Shown here: positions 1-9,878 of the stretch, one piece after another
How positions within the stretch are numbered: the stretch's first letter is position 1
How the letters are laid out: each line of letters opens with the position of its first letter
Assembly: GCA_025266875.1 (NCBI GenBank)
Contig: JALLLT010000007.1
Location: 682,001-746,000, forward strand
Reading direction: 5' to 3'
DNA length: 64,000 bases
From: Fennellomyces sp. T-0311
Lineage: Eukaryota; Mucoromycota; Mucoromycetes; Mucorales; Lichtheimiaceae
Program-made: the position numbers and the translations under genes
Notes under the pieces: model-generated
The model's database searches: none
What the model was told of the DNA's origin: nothing
Seen by the model: only the letters and a program-made list of their open reading frames with translations

Positions 1-1636
1 TGTGAACACGTTCTCATAACTGATAATGATATGCTTAAGATTTGGGAACCCAAAAAAGGAAGAAAGGTATTTTTCTCCAGACGCTTATATGTGGTAAATA
101 CAAAGACTAGTGCAGTGTGATACAAAAAATCAGATGTATAATGCGGTGTATACGGTGCGCGTTGAAATGCGAAAGTCCTTCATTATTACAAGTGTGTCAT
201 TGACTCCTTTGTATATACTCTACTCCGTGACGAAATGGACATGCTCCATCACGAAAAAGTTATATACTCATTAGCAAAAAAAAAAACGTGACCGATCGCG
301 AAAAAATAGCAATGTCGAAAAGACTACAAGCTCATTAGCGAAAAAAAAATCATTGGCAATCACGAAGAAAGAATTGACAATGGCGAAAAAGCTGGAGACC
401 CATTCACGAATAAAAATTCTCCCCTCCCCGCATACAAAGCTCACTTCCAGTGCGAAAGGTGCTTCCTATATATGTAATGTACTATTCCTGGATACGAAGA
501 TTTCTGCTGCCGAAAGCGTAAATGCTGTACTTCTTTTGGCGGTGTCAGGCGCAAAATTATGTTTCAGTTATCTTTGTTCGCGAAGGACAATTGCGCTTGC
601 TTTGATAATGACCTGTATGGATCCCACCATCAATCATACAAACACATACGAAGTGAGTGACAAGGCGTTCTTGTGGCTGGAAAGACCAGAGTAAAAAGTA
701 GCCAAGACCTGCCACCATGAACCAGACCAGCATGATTGAGGGTCAGGATCCAAGAAATGTTGCCGGACTCGTATACGGGTGTTTCGGCGCCCATATTATT
801 AAACACGGTTGATTGGTGGCACCGCATCTAAACCATACTCACTGCTTCCACGCCATCCGCACCACTGCATAATTCAACAGATTTTTGGAGTTGATGGTAT
901 GTCAAGATCTATGAAAAGACCTGATAAAGTCCATGAGCTATGCAGCGCCGCTTTCCAACAGACACGCTGCAGAAACTATGTTTCACTGCCGTTTGTAATG
1001 AGGAAACTCGATTCCGCGGCAATGAAGCGAACGAGAAGAAATTGGAGTCATGAACGGGAATCTGAGAAATGTCAGACCTATAAACATTGAGTTGCATGGT
1101 GTGCTTGTTAATGATCGCGCCATGAGCTTTGACCTTGTTTCTAGCGTAGTGGCTGTAGACAGCAAAACCCAGCTCGCATGATGTCTGTGCGCCCCTGAAG
1201 CCAAATTCGTAACTTGGCGTACAGGCCACGTTGCGAGACGCGACGAGTGTCTACAGAATCCTCAGAACGTCTACTTTTCGAATAAAATACGAAGCATTGA
1301 ATCCGGGCCAGTCTGTTATATGATAATTGTCTTCCGAGTGTATTACCACATATAGAAATTTTCATAAAAGATACCGGAATCTGTCCAGGATGAAGTTTTG
1401 GGCATGGCGACAAGTTTTGGACGCCATGGGGACAACTGCCATGACTACAAATGACAGCTTATCAAGTTGTCTTGCGGCATGGCGGCATCTCATGCAAGGC
1501 AATGGTGGATCTCCATTGGCAAAAGGTGGTAAAGGGATGATTTTATGGCTCCATGTGTAACACGAAATGGCCAACCTTCAAAATAAATGAAAAAAGACTT
1601 CTTTCCTTTTTTCTCTTTCTTTCCCCAGTTGTAACC
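1..1636. other. Gene-poor left flank
   Basis: No ORF here shows a recognisable domain or supported intron structure. The first 450 bases are A-rich and contain an imperfect tandem repeat (annotated separately). The rest is unremarkable mixed sequence; short ORFs on both strands look like chance ORFs. Confidence 0.5.
241..410. repeat. Imperfect tandem repeat, period about 64 bp
   Basis: Three decayed copies can be aligned by eye, starting near 254, 317 and 383. Each begins with a GAAAAG-type block, the first two continue with CTCATTAGC and a run of A, and each contains dispersed 'gcgaaaaa' or 'cacgaa' blocks. Copies differ by several substitutions, so the array is old. Confidence 0.55.
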
Positions 1637-2209
1637 ATGTTCTTCATCGCGCTTTTCGCTGCTGTTCTCCTTGTCGCTGCTGTCTGCATTGCTCAAGCCG
1701 TTCTCTCGCGTTCTCGTCGCGTACCGCCCGATCTACCAACGCCGTATGCAACGCCTATGCTGCTTTCCGCAGCCGTGTCTCCGCTGTTGCAGTCCGTGCC
1801 CGCTGCCGTGTCTTCGCCGTTTCCATCTGTGCGCGCCGCCTCGTCGTCCATGCTGCTTTTTCAGCCGATGTCTCCTCCGGCGGCTGCGTTGATTCCCGAG
1901 GACATGCCTCCCCCGTCGCCGCTGTTCGGAGCAATGCCTCCTCCGCCGCCGCCTCCAGCTGTGGACGATGAGTTCCTCGGGCTCTTCGACCAGATGAGCA
2001 TCACCCCGCCGAGCCAGCAAGTCCACAGGCAAACGGCCGAAATGTGGCAGGTTCCCGAGCGCCTTGCTCTGCGGGAGGAACGAGACTTTGGCTTTCGTAC
2101 CTTCTTGCGGTCGCTGTACCTCCGTGCTCGCAATCGAGATCACGAAAATGGTGGCGACCTGCGTCGATATGCCGTCGGCAACAACTTCCTCCGGGAACAC
2201 CACGGCTGA
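1637..2209 (+). CDS. Hypothetical proline-rich protein with N-terminal membrane segment
   Basis: Single ORF of 190 aa from the ATG at 1637, chosen because it puts a strong hydrophobic segment (residues 1-23, rich in F, A, V and L) at the very N-terminus, followed by an SRSRR basic stop-transfer patch. This suggests a signal anchor or single-pass type topology. Residues about 25-115 are low-complexity Ala/Pro/Ser/Met with a run of prolines near residue 105. The C-terminal 70 residues are more complex and charged (Arg/Glu rich). The ORF is clearly more GC-rich than its surroundings, which favours real coding sequence or a foreign origin. A donor-like GTAAGT lies just after the stop. I do not recognise a family. 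It could also be a chance ORF in a GC-rich block. Confidence 0.45.
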   Translation: MFFIALFAAVLLVAAVCIAQAVLSRSRRVPPDLPTPYATPMLLSAAVSPLLQSVPAAVSSPFPSVRAASSSMLLFQPMSPPAAALIPEDMPPPSPLFGAMPPPPPPPAVDDEFLGLFDQMSITPPSQQVHRQTAEMWQVPERLALREERDFGFRTFLRSLYLRARNRDHENGGDLRRYAVGNNFLREHHG

Positions 2210-2280
2210 AAGTAAGTTGATGTACAAACCGTTATAATCTTAGCAACAGAATCACTGATGAATCTTCTATAGAATAGCCG

Positions 2281-2460
2281 CAACTAAAAACAAAAAAAAA
2301 AAAACAAAAAAAAGCAGAAAACAAAAAAAAAAAACAAAAAAAAGCAGAAAACAAAAAAAAAAACAAAAAAAAGCAGAAAACAAAAAAAAACAAAAAAAAG
2401 CAGAAAATATAAAAAAAAACACAAAAAAAGACACCCCGAAAAAATTACAAAAACACAAAA
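2281..2460. repeat. A-rich tandem repeat, unit about 28-31 bp
   Basis: At least four copies of a unit made of two poly-A runs separated by single C residues and closed by AGCAGAAA. Units shorten by a base or two from left to right through A-run length variation, as expected from slippage. The last copies decay into AATATAAAA and ACACAAAA variants. A minisatellite on the 3' side of the proline-rich ORF. Confidence 0.8.
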
Positions 2461-2512
2461 AAATGCCCCTTCCCCTCAGTATCCCCTTCAGTGTTCAGTG
2501 TTCAGTGCCTCC

Positions 2513-2605
2513 TCTCTCTCTCTCTCTCGCTCTCTCATATATCTTATTGGACTTCTAGAATATACCCACAGCCGCATATACCCACAGCCGCATATACCCA
2601 CAGCC
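2513..2605. repeat. CT microsatellite and 16-bp tandem repeat
   Basis: A (CT)n-type run from 2513 to 2535 is followed at 2561-2605 by almost three exact copies of a 16-bp unit (TATACCCACAGCCGCA; starts at 2561, 2577, 2593). Exact copies imply recent expansion. Confidence 0.85.
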
Positions 2606-2630
2606 CTCTCCTTTTGTATATACTCTCCAC

Positions 2631-2976
2631 CATTTTTGCTTTTGTACATATTTCACTTTTGCATTCAAGGGCCTAGCCCTTCGACCACACAACGACAGCC
2701 GTTTACGGTGGTAAGTGTCTTTTCTATTAACTGCCTGCCATTCAAAAGCTAATTTACTTTTCCTTTTAGACATTTTTGCTTGCCACTTCGCAGCAGCAGC
2801 ATGACCGCCGAGCGCGGCACATTTGCACCGTAGAATACGGTGGTAAGTATACCTTGACTTTGGATGACCCAATATTCGGGAAACTAATATGCTTTTATTA
2901 ACAGCCTTTTTGCCTTGTCCCATGGCGCAGCTTTGACCGCAGAGGGCGGTCTCATTTCCACCGTAGAGTACGGTGA
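2631..2976 (+). other. Three related exon-like units with hairpins at splice donors
   Basis: Three units (2631-2710, 2770-2842, 2905-2975) each start with a TTTTTGC block, carry a GC-rich self-complementary core and end in TACGGTG. The first two are followed directly by GTAAGT/GTAAGTAT donors and by 59- and 62-nt intron-like spacers ending in TTTTAG and TTAACAG. Units 2 and 3 share most of their length by eye. At the end of units 2 and 3 a 17-nt hairpin (CACCGTA, 3-nt loop, TACGGTG; 2826-2842 and 2959-2975) abuts the exon boundary. No common reading frame stays open across the units, so a non-coding or 5'-UTR transcript is more likely than a protein. Splicing is inferred only from consensus sites. 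Confidence 0.5.
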
Positions 2977-3700
2977 CAGGTCAGCGTCGATCATGCGTGC
3001 ACTGGGCCAGCACGTCACTGGGGGTACCCTTTTCTGCAGCTGGATCTCCGGGCCTTCTGCTTAGCGGAAAGGGCCGCCCACCACCGCTACTCTGGTGTCC
3101 GTCAGGTAAGGTGGAGGAGGGAAGGCGGTGAACAGGTTGCGACGGTCTTCCCAAGGCTGTGAGCAACTCTTGCGGGATTAAATATGCTAGCCTTGACTCC
3201 GGCTCAAGTACGCAATCAAGTGCAACGTCGCAGCAATGCTCGACGCCCGTAGCTATGGTGATCAAAGGTACGTGTTTTAATAAGCCGACAAGTGTGCATC
3301 AGTGAACTAACCGGTGTAAATAGCTTTGTAGAACTTTGGAATCCGGTCATGGACATTGGGATAAACCACAATGTTCATTGACCAGCAGAAGTACATTTTG
3401 CTCATGCCGAGCATTGTCACGGAGCATTTGAGCGCGTCAAGTAGTCGGAGGTCAAGGGCTAGCGTCCCTCAAGAGTTGTGAGCTGCGGGGAGACTGTCGC
3501 GCCTGTTCACTGTCCTTTCCTCTGAAGCCTTGCCTGCGGGCCCAGGGTAGCACCGGTGGGTTGTCCTTTCTGCGGCAGGAGGTCTGGAGTGAACGCTGCG
3601 GAAAAGGGCCCTCGGTGGCGTGTCAGTGTACGTATGGTCGGCGCTGGAGGGGGGGCCGTATGGCCAGTGGAGGGGTGGTCTGGCTGCCCAAGCCTGGGTA
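2977..3700. other. GC-rich island without recognisable gene
   Basis: This block is much richer in G and C than its flanks and contains intron-like pieces (for example a GTACGT donor near 3268 and an AATAG acceptor near 3323) but no protein I recognise on either strand. It may continue the transcript of the repeated exon-like units just upstream, or be the relic of an older gene. Confidence 0.35.
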
Positions 3701-5600
3701 AGTGATGAATCAAATGTCATTGGAAGCAAAACGAAACTCATGCCTGGATTACAGTGTAGCACGCGCGGCCTGAAACAAGCGTGTCCCCAATAGGCGCGCA
3801 GGGCCATTGAACATTCGTATGGTGGCTGCTCCTGATGAGGCCCAAGGTATGTGCTACTCATACTCATTTCGGGAGCAATCAACTCAAGGAGCATTCTCGT
3901 ACATTCATCAGAGAACATCACCGATCCCGTCATCCATGCATTTTGGAGACATGAACACCACAACCATACTTACGGTGTCGATATGACGCGGGACCAAGAG
4001 CCACATACATTACAACCATCGGGGCAGCACGGGCTCGTCGCACATCCTTATGGTGCCAAAATGACGCATCAACAAGGCTGCTTTATTATCCATCCACTTT
4101 GAGAGATGCAGGACTGTCAAGCATCCATACGATGATGGCACGCGGCAGTGTCAATGTCTCTTGATACATCCATTTGAGGGGCAATCCAACCAAACATCTT
4201 TATCAAGGCGACATGGGCAAGCACCGAAATCCAGGCATCATATGCAATCAAGACCGGCGAGCAATCAAATTCCGGTGCTGTGGGACAGGCATTTATCCAC
4301 TTGAGGAGGAACATGATCATCAGGCGCACATACATCATTGGGCGGCATGGCGCAATAACAACTATCAACATGGGAAAGGGACAAGGCAGTCGAGCATATA
4401 CTTGGTGGGGGCATCCATATCGGCGCATAGTCAAATGACGAGTTTACGCGCAACCATCAATTCCGTCTACGTGGACGGCGTCTTTGCCATGTCATTTCAA
4501 TCAAACCTTATACAACGATCCATTGGTTCGGGAATTCACAGAAACCAAGAACTCGAGTTGAAACTGAAAGGGTCCGTCGGCATTCTCTCTTTTGCAGCGG
4601 TGCGCTCAAGAATACTCTTATTGACTATCGGTGTGCAGAGGGGCATCAGTCAATTATACTCGCATTCAGTGAACATGGCGGCGCAAACCAGGGAGGGCAA
4701 CCATGGGGAGAAACAAGGCAAGCGAAGGCAACACACAATCGAGTACCAAAGATCGCTGTGATCCAGGTCGAAACGCGATACAACTTGTCATCCAACGCTC
4801 CGAAAGACTGGCACGACCATTCAGAGCCATCAAGAATACACGATCACCAAAGCAATCAAGCAGATCTACTTGAAGCTAAAGTTTATCGGTGTGGCCTATC
4901 GAGCATCTGCAAAAGCGGCGAGGCAATGCTACCATCCAAAACCAAACAAGCCATCAATCGGATTCCGGTACTTTCAATATCTAATTCACTCAAGGTAACT
5001 GAGAATTACACACTTTAGATGACAAAAAGATGTACTGATTTGGCCTATAGATTACTATCACAGCAACTACATTCATACACCCGATCCATCATTCTATCCA
5101 AGTTGCATATCCATACAAGGCCAAGGAACGAGCATTATCATCATCAACGAAGGGTCAGGACGCCGGTAATGAATCTAGCAGGTTGGAGAGCATGGCGGCA
5201 GCAAAAAAAAAGTCAAAAAGTGGAGCTACAATCACGAAAAACGAATCCAAAACCTGAGACAATATCTCAAGGCAAATCCAATCCAATATCCAAACCAAAC
5301 CAAATCCAAATCAAACACAATATCCAAACCAAATCCAACATCCAAAACAAATCCAATATCCAAACAAGAAACAAATATCCACGTCAAGTCCAAAGTCACG
5401 CTTAGTTCAAGACAACTGACACTACGAATCCAAGCACGAAGTCGAGTCCAACGACAAAACCAAACGAGTCCAAACTTTACAAGTTCTTGTCCGGACACGT
5501 ACATTCCAAACAACAAAAGCTTCCACCAAAAAGAAGTCGCTGCGTCAAAGTCTCTCCGTATCTGCATGATCATTACCAATGTCTACGGCCCTTCGTCACC
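3701..5600. other. C/A-skewed region without recognisable gene
   Basis: The + strand is strongly enriched in C and A, most extremely at 5260-5400, where 'atccaa'/'ccaaacc' words recur many times. Words such as 'atccacttgagg' and 'ggcatccat' recur imperfectly around 3900-4450. Open frames here are by-products of the low T content. I see no domain. Confidence 0.4.
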
Positions 5601-5753
5601 TTGCACATTTATCAATAAAACATATTTTACATTCGATTTTATGCTCATCAACTTGATAACAGTCCTTAAAGGTTGACTCGTAACGGAGGTTGTAATCTTC
5701 TGAACGCTATACGTATATGACTAAGGACGTAGCTAAAAAGTAGAGGAAACATA

Positions 5754-6717
5754 CAGTGAACGCCCGCTTTTTTCCTACGCGGATGGAACACCCAAAAGTG
5801 CGGAAAAAGCGGGGGTGAGGAAATAACGGGGGTTACACAAAGTGGTATGCGCTGGGTATCAATAATCGTCTAAGCACCGTTCACTTCTTTATATGTGTAT
5901 ATTGGTTTACATGTCTATCGCTATAGCGATAGATGGATGGGTATCTATATTGATAAGGTACTGTACGTTTTTTTGGGCCGGAAAGAATGATGTTGTATTA
6001 TAAGTATTACACTATATAAAGCACAACTGCATATCACAAGCAATGGTGATTTGTTACTGTGCCTTTTTTGGTCCCTGCTTAATATGTCATGTAGTGTTGC
6101 CATTGTTCGCTTCAGGTATCGTTTAATACCGGTGAAAGACAAGTAATAATAAGCTATAGAATATGGTTTACATTGTCCCTGCTAAACTAATTTACAACAT
6201 AGTTGCTCCCGAATGATCATCCGGATCGAGGCGCGATATATGAGCCAATAAGTGCTATGAAAGATTACTGATGCTGTCATAATGGCGGCCGATACCATAT
6301 TTTGAGGTACACCGTTAGGACTGAAGAATCAATCGCCCCACATAGTTTACGTGAAATAACTAAGCCTAATTGAAACGGTGATTGAAATTCTTGATGATCC
6401 AGGACAAGCCCCAACAGCAGATGCCTTGCATAGCGTTCATGATGATCTATTCAGGCGCGCTCATACGACACAGTCGTACAATGCATCATTTTTTATTAGA
6501 AAATAAAGGGATATACACGCTTTTAAAGCATACTTATGATCATTTAGACATAGCTTTATTCATCCCTCGTTTTTTTTCCTCAGAGTAAGCTGGGGACAAA
6601 CAGGAAAATTTCGAGGATGGGAAAATTAACACTATGATCGAGCGGATGGCATAGCTAAATCAGGGAAAAAACCGAGGGAGAGGAAAAATCGGGGGAGGAA
6701 AAAGCGGGGGTTCACTG
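5754..6717. mobile_element. 964-bp TA-flanked terminal-inverted-repeat element, non-autonomous or decayed
   Basis: The left end reads CAGTGAACGCCCGCTTTTTT and the right end, reverse-complemented, CAGTGAACCCCCGCTTTTTC, an inverted match of about 20 bp with one or two mismatches. Both ends are flanked by TA (5752-5753 and 6718-6719), the target duplication expected of the Tc1/mariner/pogo superfamily. Sub-terminal GGGGG/AAAA-rich blocks are echoed at both ends. Internal ORFs are short and none looks like a DDE transposase, so it is probably non-autonomous. A perfect 20-bp palindrome lies inside at 5914-5933. Confidence 0.8.
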
Positions 6718-7645
6718 TAATAAAGACGAAGATCAGCAGTTTGAGACGCTAAAAGCCACGATGTAATGAGCAGAAGGCAACCCGCAAGGGATCCAAGTCA
6801 CCTGGGAAAAAGAAAGAGAAGCCTGTTTCCACAAAGATGGCTTATCTTGTTGCTTTCTCTCGAAGCAAAGTACTTTATCAAACGTACAAGATAAGCATCA
6901 AGTCAAATGAAGACGACATACCTGCCGAAGCAAAGAAATGATAACTGATCTAGCCTCTGGTCCAGCGTTTAGGAAACTGTCCAAAGTAGCAGAAAATCGC
7001 TCACACAGCATGTTATACAAAGCAGAGCGCTCCAGCAAAACGGCGAAAAAGAAAGCATGACAGCAGGGACGATAGCTATAGTATCATAAATAGTGGCTTT
7101 AACAGCCACAGAAAGAATAGCGAATATGAAAACTGGGACGTGAAGAGACAGTCATAGCAGATATCAGTGGAAAAGTAATGTATACGGGCGTACGCTACTA
7201 AGTACAAGAAACGCCGTAGAACAGGCTTGTGGTGTTTCCTGCGCTCTTCAGTATTGCTAGATGCGTTGACTATACATGACGTTATTCTGGTAAAAAGAAT
7301 GTAAGCTCGTCTAAGAATTGATTGTGTATCTTTTTCTTGCATACAATGAAGCCGCAGAAACCAATCGATAAGCTCTTGCCCGATTATAGTTCAGCTCCGT
7401 GCTTTTGCAGAGCGGCAGTTACCCTAATAAAGCATATTGCTTGCAAGTTTGCGTGATTCAGTCTCTGGTACAGGATACTGGTGATGGATCGTAAAAAAAA
7501 AAGTTTACGCGGTTGTCACAGAAACAAAGAGGGTGGGCGCTGTTACACATTTCAGGCGATTTGACAGAAAGTACCCCGACGAAAAGGCGCATTGTTGTTT
7601 AAAATCATATTTATTTAAGCAAGAGACCTGTCGTGCTCATATGAG
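6718..7645. other. Intergenic, nothing recognised
   Basis: Spacer between the inverted-repeat element and the Mrs2 gene. The distal 200 bases serve as upstream region of the Mrs2 gene. No TATA box or other motif stands out, and no ORF has a recognisable domain. Confidence 0.4.
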
Positions 7646-9037
7646 GTGCAAATGCTACGATTACCGGCCATTCTAAAACTGGGATCACGTCGCTTGGTGG
7701 TGGTACCCACTCTATTCCCTAGGCGTCACCCGACACCGCGGCAGTTTTTCTTCCCGCAGCAGCGATGCCTTAATACCTATACAAAAGGAAGCATACAGCA
7801 TGCCTTACCAGCCAAGAAGCCCGATATCAAATTGCGCTGTAAGTTAATGCATTGAACAATGTCGGCTACCTGCTAAACAAGGATGGCGGCAATATGCAGG
7901 TACTGAGTTCGACGATACCGGCGCCGTACGAATCACAGCAGGCGAATTCAGCAAAATGGATCTTTGTCAACGGCATTCACTCCTTCCACGCGATTTGCGA
8001 GGTATAGACACGCATTCGGCGTATCAGAAACCGGCGATTCTCGTACGTTCGGAAGCGATACTGGTGAATATGGCGTACCTGAAAGCGCTTGTCAAAAGCG
8101 ATCTCGTGGTGCTATTTGATACTTTTGGATCGTCAGACAGTTACAACCAGAGTATTTTTATCTACGACCTGCAAGACCGTCTACGGACGCACAACGAGTT
8201 ACCGTTTGAATTCAGGCAGGTTGTGTGTGATTGGTTGTGCATAAACTTTCTGACTTGTTCCTTATAGAGCCATCGAGGCCATTCTTGTCTCCATGACAAA
8301 TTCATTGCAGTCCGAGCTGGAGGTGCTTGAGGCGCCTGTCACCAAGCTGTTGAGTGACTTGGAAGACTTGGCAGATGTTGAGGAGTCCGTGAAGCAGAGC
8401 CACCTCCGCGATCTGCTGCAGTACTCCAAAAAGTTGGCCAAGTTTGAAAAGGATGCACTGTCTATCCATGATGCAATCAGTGATTTGCTGGATCACGGTA
8501 TGATTGACCGGAATGAAAAGTATCGTGATTTACGCTAATTCCGTCTTGTTTTGGGGGGGGGGGAAACACAACATCATACATGCAGACGAAGATCTGGCTG
8601 CCATGTATTTGACAGCTAAAAAGGCCGGGAAGCCGCGGGATGCATCGGACCATGAAGAGATTGAGCTGCTGCTGGAGGCGTACCTGAAACAGACGGAAGA
8701 AATCGCCAGCACGGCTTCGTCGTTAATATCAGACATGCGATCCACCGAAGAAATTGTACAGATCATACTTGACGTTTCACGAAACTCCCTAATGTGGTTT
8801 GAAATCCGATTAAGCATCATCACACTTTCAGCAAGCATCGTGAGCGTGTATGGTGCGCTATTTGGAATGAATCTGAAAAACTACTTTGAGGATGACCCCG
8901 TCGCTTTTGGCGTGATGTCGGGGATGGCGCTGCTCACGGGGCTGGGCGCATACATGGTTTCGTTGCGCAAACTCAAGACTCTCGCGCGGATCAAGAAGGA
9001 CAACAGTGCAATAATGCGGCGCTTGTACAAAATCTAA
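7646..9037 (+). CDS. MRS2: Mitochondrial Mg2+ channel, Mrs2/Lpe10 (CorA superfamily)
   Basis: Four exons (7646-7838, 7900-8215, 8268-8497, 8586-9037) give 396 aa. Mrs2 proteins form pentameric channels that bring Mg2+ into the matrix across the inner mitochondrial membrane. Seen here: an Arg-rich N-terminus resembling a mitochondrial presequence (residues 1-50), the conserved CTEFD.TG start of the soluble domain, the LPFEFR-AIEAIL signature around residue 170, long helices with Glu/Leu heptads, and two C-terminal membrane segments with the diagnostic GMN motif (YGALFGMNL, about residue 333-341). An acidic loop follows GMN, and the C-terminal tail is basic, as in the family. Exon 2 ends at AG|GCAGGT, so the second intron appears to be GC-AG: it is the only junction that restores the family sequence FRAIEAIL. 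The third intron contains a run of ten G. The ATG at 7652 is an alternative start two codons downstream. Confidence 0.93.
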
Positions 9038-9506
9038 TTGCTTGTAAATAACCCCTATAGAACACGCTGCTACAGCCTCATAAAATCTTTTGGGACGCCG
9101 TCCAATCAATTTAAGTCGCGTGATGTAGTTCCACGGAACAGGTGCGTTTTTGGGAATGGTGTCACAAACGATCAAATTTGAAAAAGGTCAGGAGCTTCTG
9201 CATGACTTGCTCTAACGTGTGGGCTGACATCTGCCTCAGGTTCGCAATGAGCTGCACGATAATCATCGCTCTTTATTATAGTACAGCACACACGCAGCTA
9301 CAGGGTGCTCATTAGTACATGCGTGCCTTACATACACAGCCCACTCATAGCCGTTTCAGCCAAGAGGGAAATGCGTTTTCAAATTGTTTGTGACACCATT
9401 GGTTCTTGAGCACAAGTCGGGGGTAACGTGTGAATTTTGTGTACGACCGGTCTAGTATATAAACACCCTTTGAGGTCGTTCGTTTCTGTCATCTCTCCCG
9501 ACAATA
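9038..9506 (+). promoter_or_regulatory. Intergenic with TATA box for the 123-aa ORF
   Basis: TATATAAA at 9456-9463 lies about 44 bp before the ATG at 9507, and a pyrimidine-rich stretch (TTTCTGTCATCTCTCCC) sits between them, as at many fungal transcription starts. Nothing else recognised in this interval. Confidence 0.5.
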
Positions 9507-9878
9507 ATGACAATCGGTATTAGCCAGCTTCGATCATTCTCCTTTCATCAACACCCAAAGGGCAAGGCGTCACGAAAGAAATCCCTCAGTGTCAAAATCA
9601 GCAAAGAACCGCCTGTGATCCACAAGATCCAGCAGGACAAGCTCGAATACAGTTTCGAGTGTATCTTTGATCCGCTTGTCTGTCATGACAGCGAGCAAGA
9701 CCATCCTGATCTACTCTTCCCAGGCGGCAAGAAGCGTCTCTGCAAGCCCTGGGAAGTCCCTCCGTACGCTGAAGAGCCTCGCACCAACACCATGTCCGTA
9801 GTATTCAAACGATTTACCGCCTGGGGTCCAAAGTACAAGTCAAACCCACGAGCGATGGTTCCCGTCTCTCCTGTATAG
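9507..9878 (+). CDS. Orphan 123-aa basic protein
   Basis: Intronless ORF of 123 aa. It is preceded by a well-placed TATA box, which makes it more credible than other short ORFs nearby. The N-terminal 45 residues are Lys/Ser/His-rich and basic. The middle contains CIFDPLVCHD and an acidic patch. The C-terminal half has KRLCKPWEVPPY and a Trp/Tyr/Lys-rich segment (FTAWGPKYKS). No signal peptide, membrane segment or known domain. Function unknown; probably a small soluble lineage-specific protein. Confidence 0.5.
   Translation: MTIGISQLRSFSFHQHPKGKASRKKSLSVKISKEPPVIHKIQQDKLEYSFECIFDPLVCHDSEQDHPDLLFPGGKKRLCKPWEVPPYAEEPRTNTMSVVFKRFTAWGPKYKSNPRAMVPVSPV

Noticed and set aside
1733..2227. Long Arg/His-rich minus-strand ORF
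   Set aside because: Antisense shadow of the proline-rich ORF; extreme Arg content is the usual complement of a Pro/Ala-rich, GC-rich frame.
4174..4761. 195-aa + strand ORF in the C/A-skewed tract
   Set aside because: Composition follows the strand skew, repeats 'catc' words and has no domain; likely a by-product of low T content.
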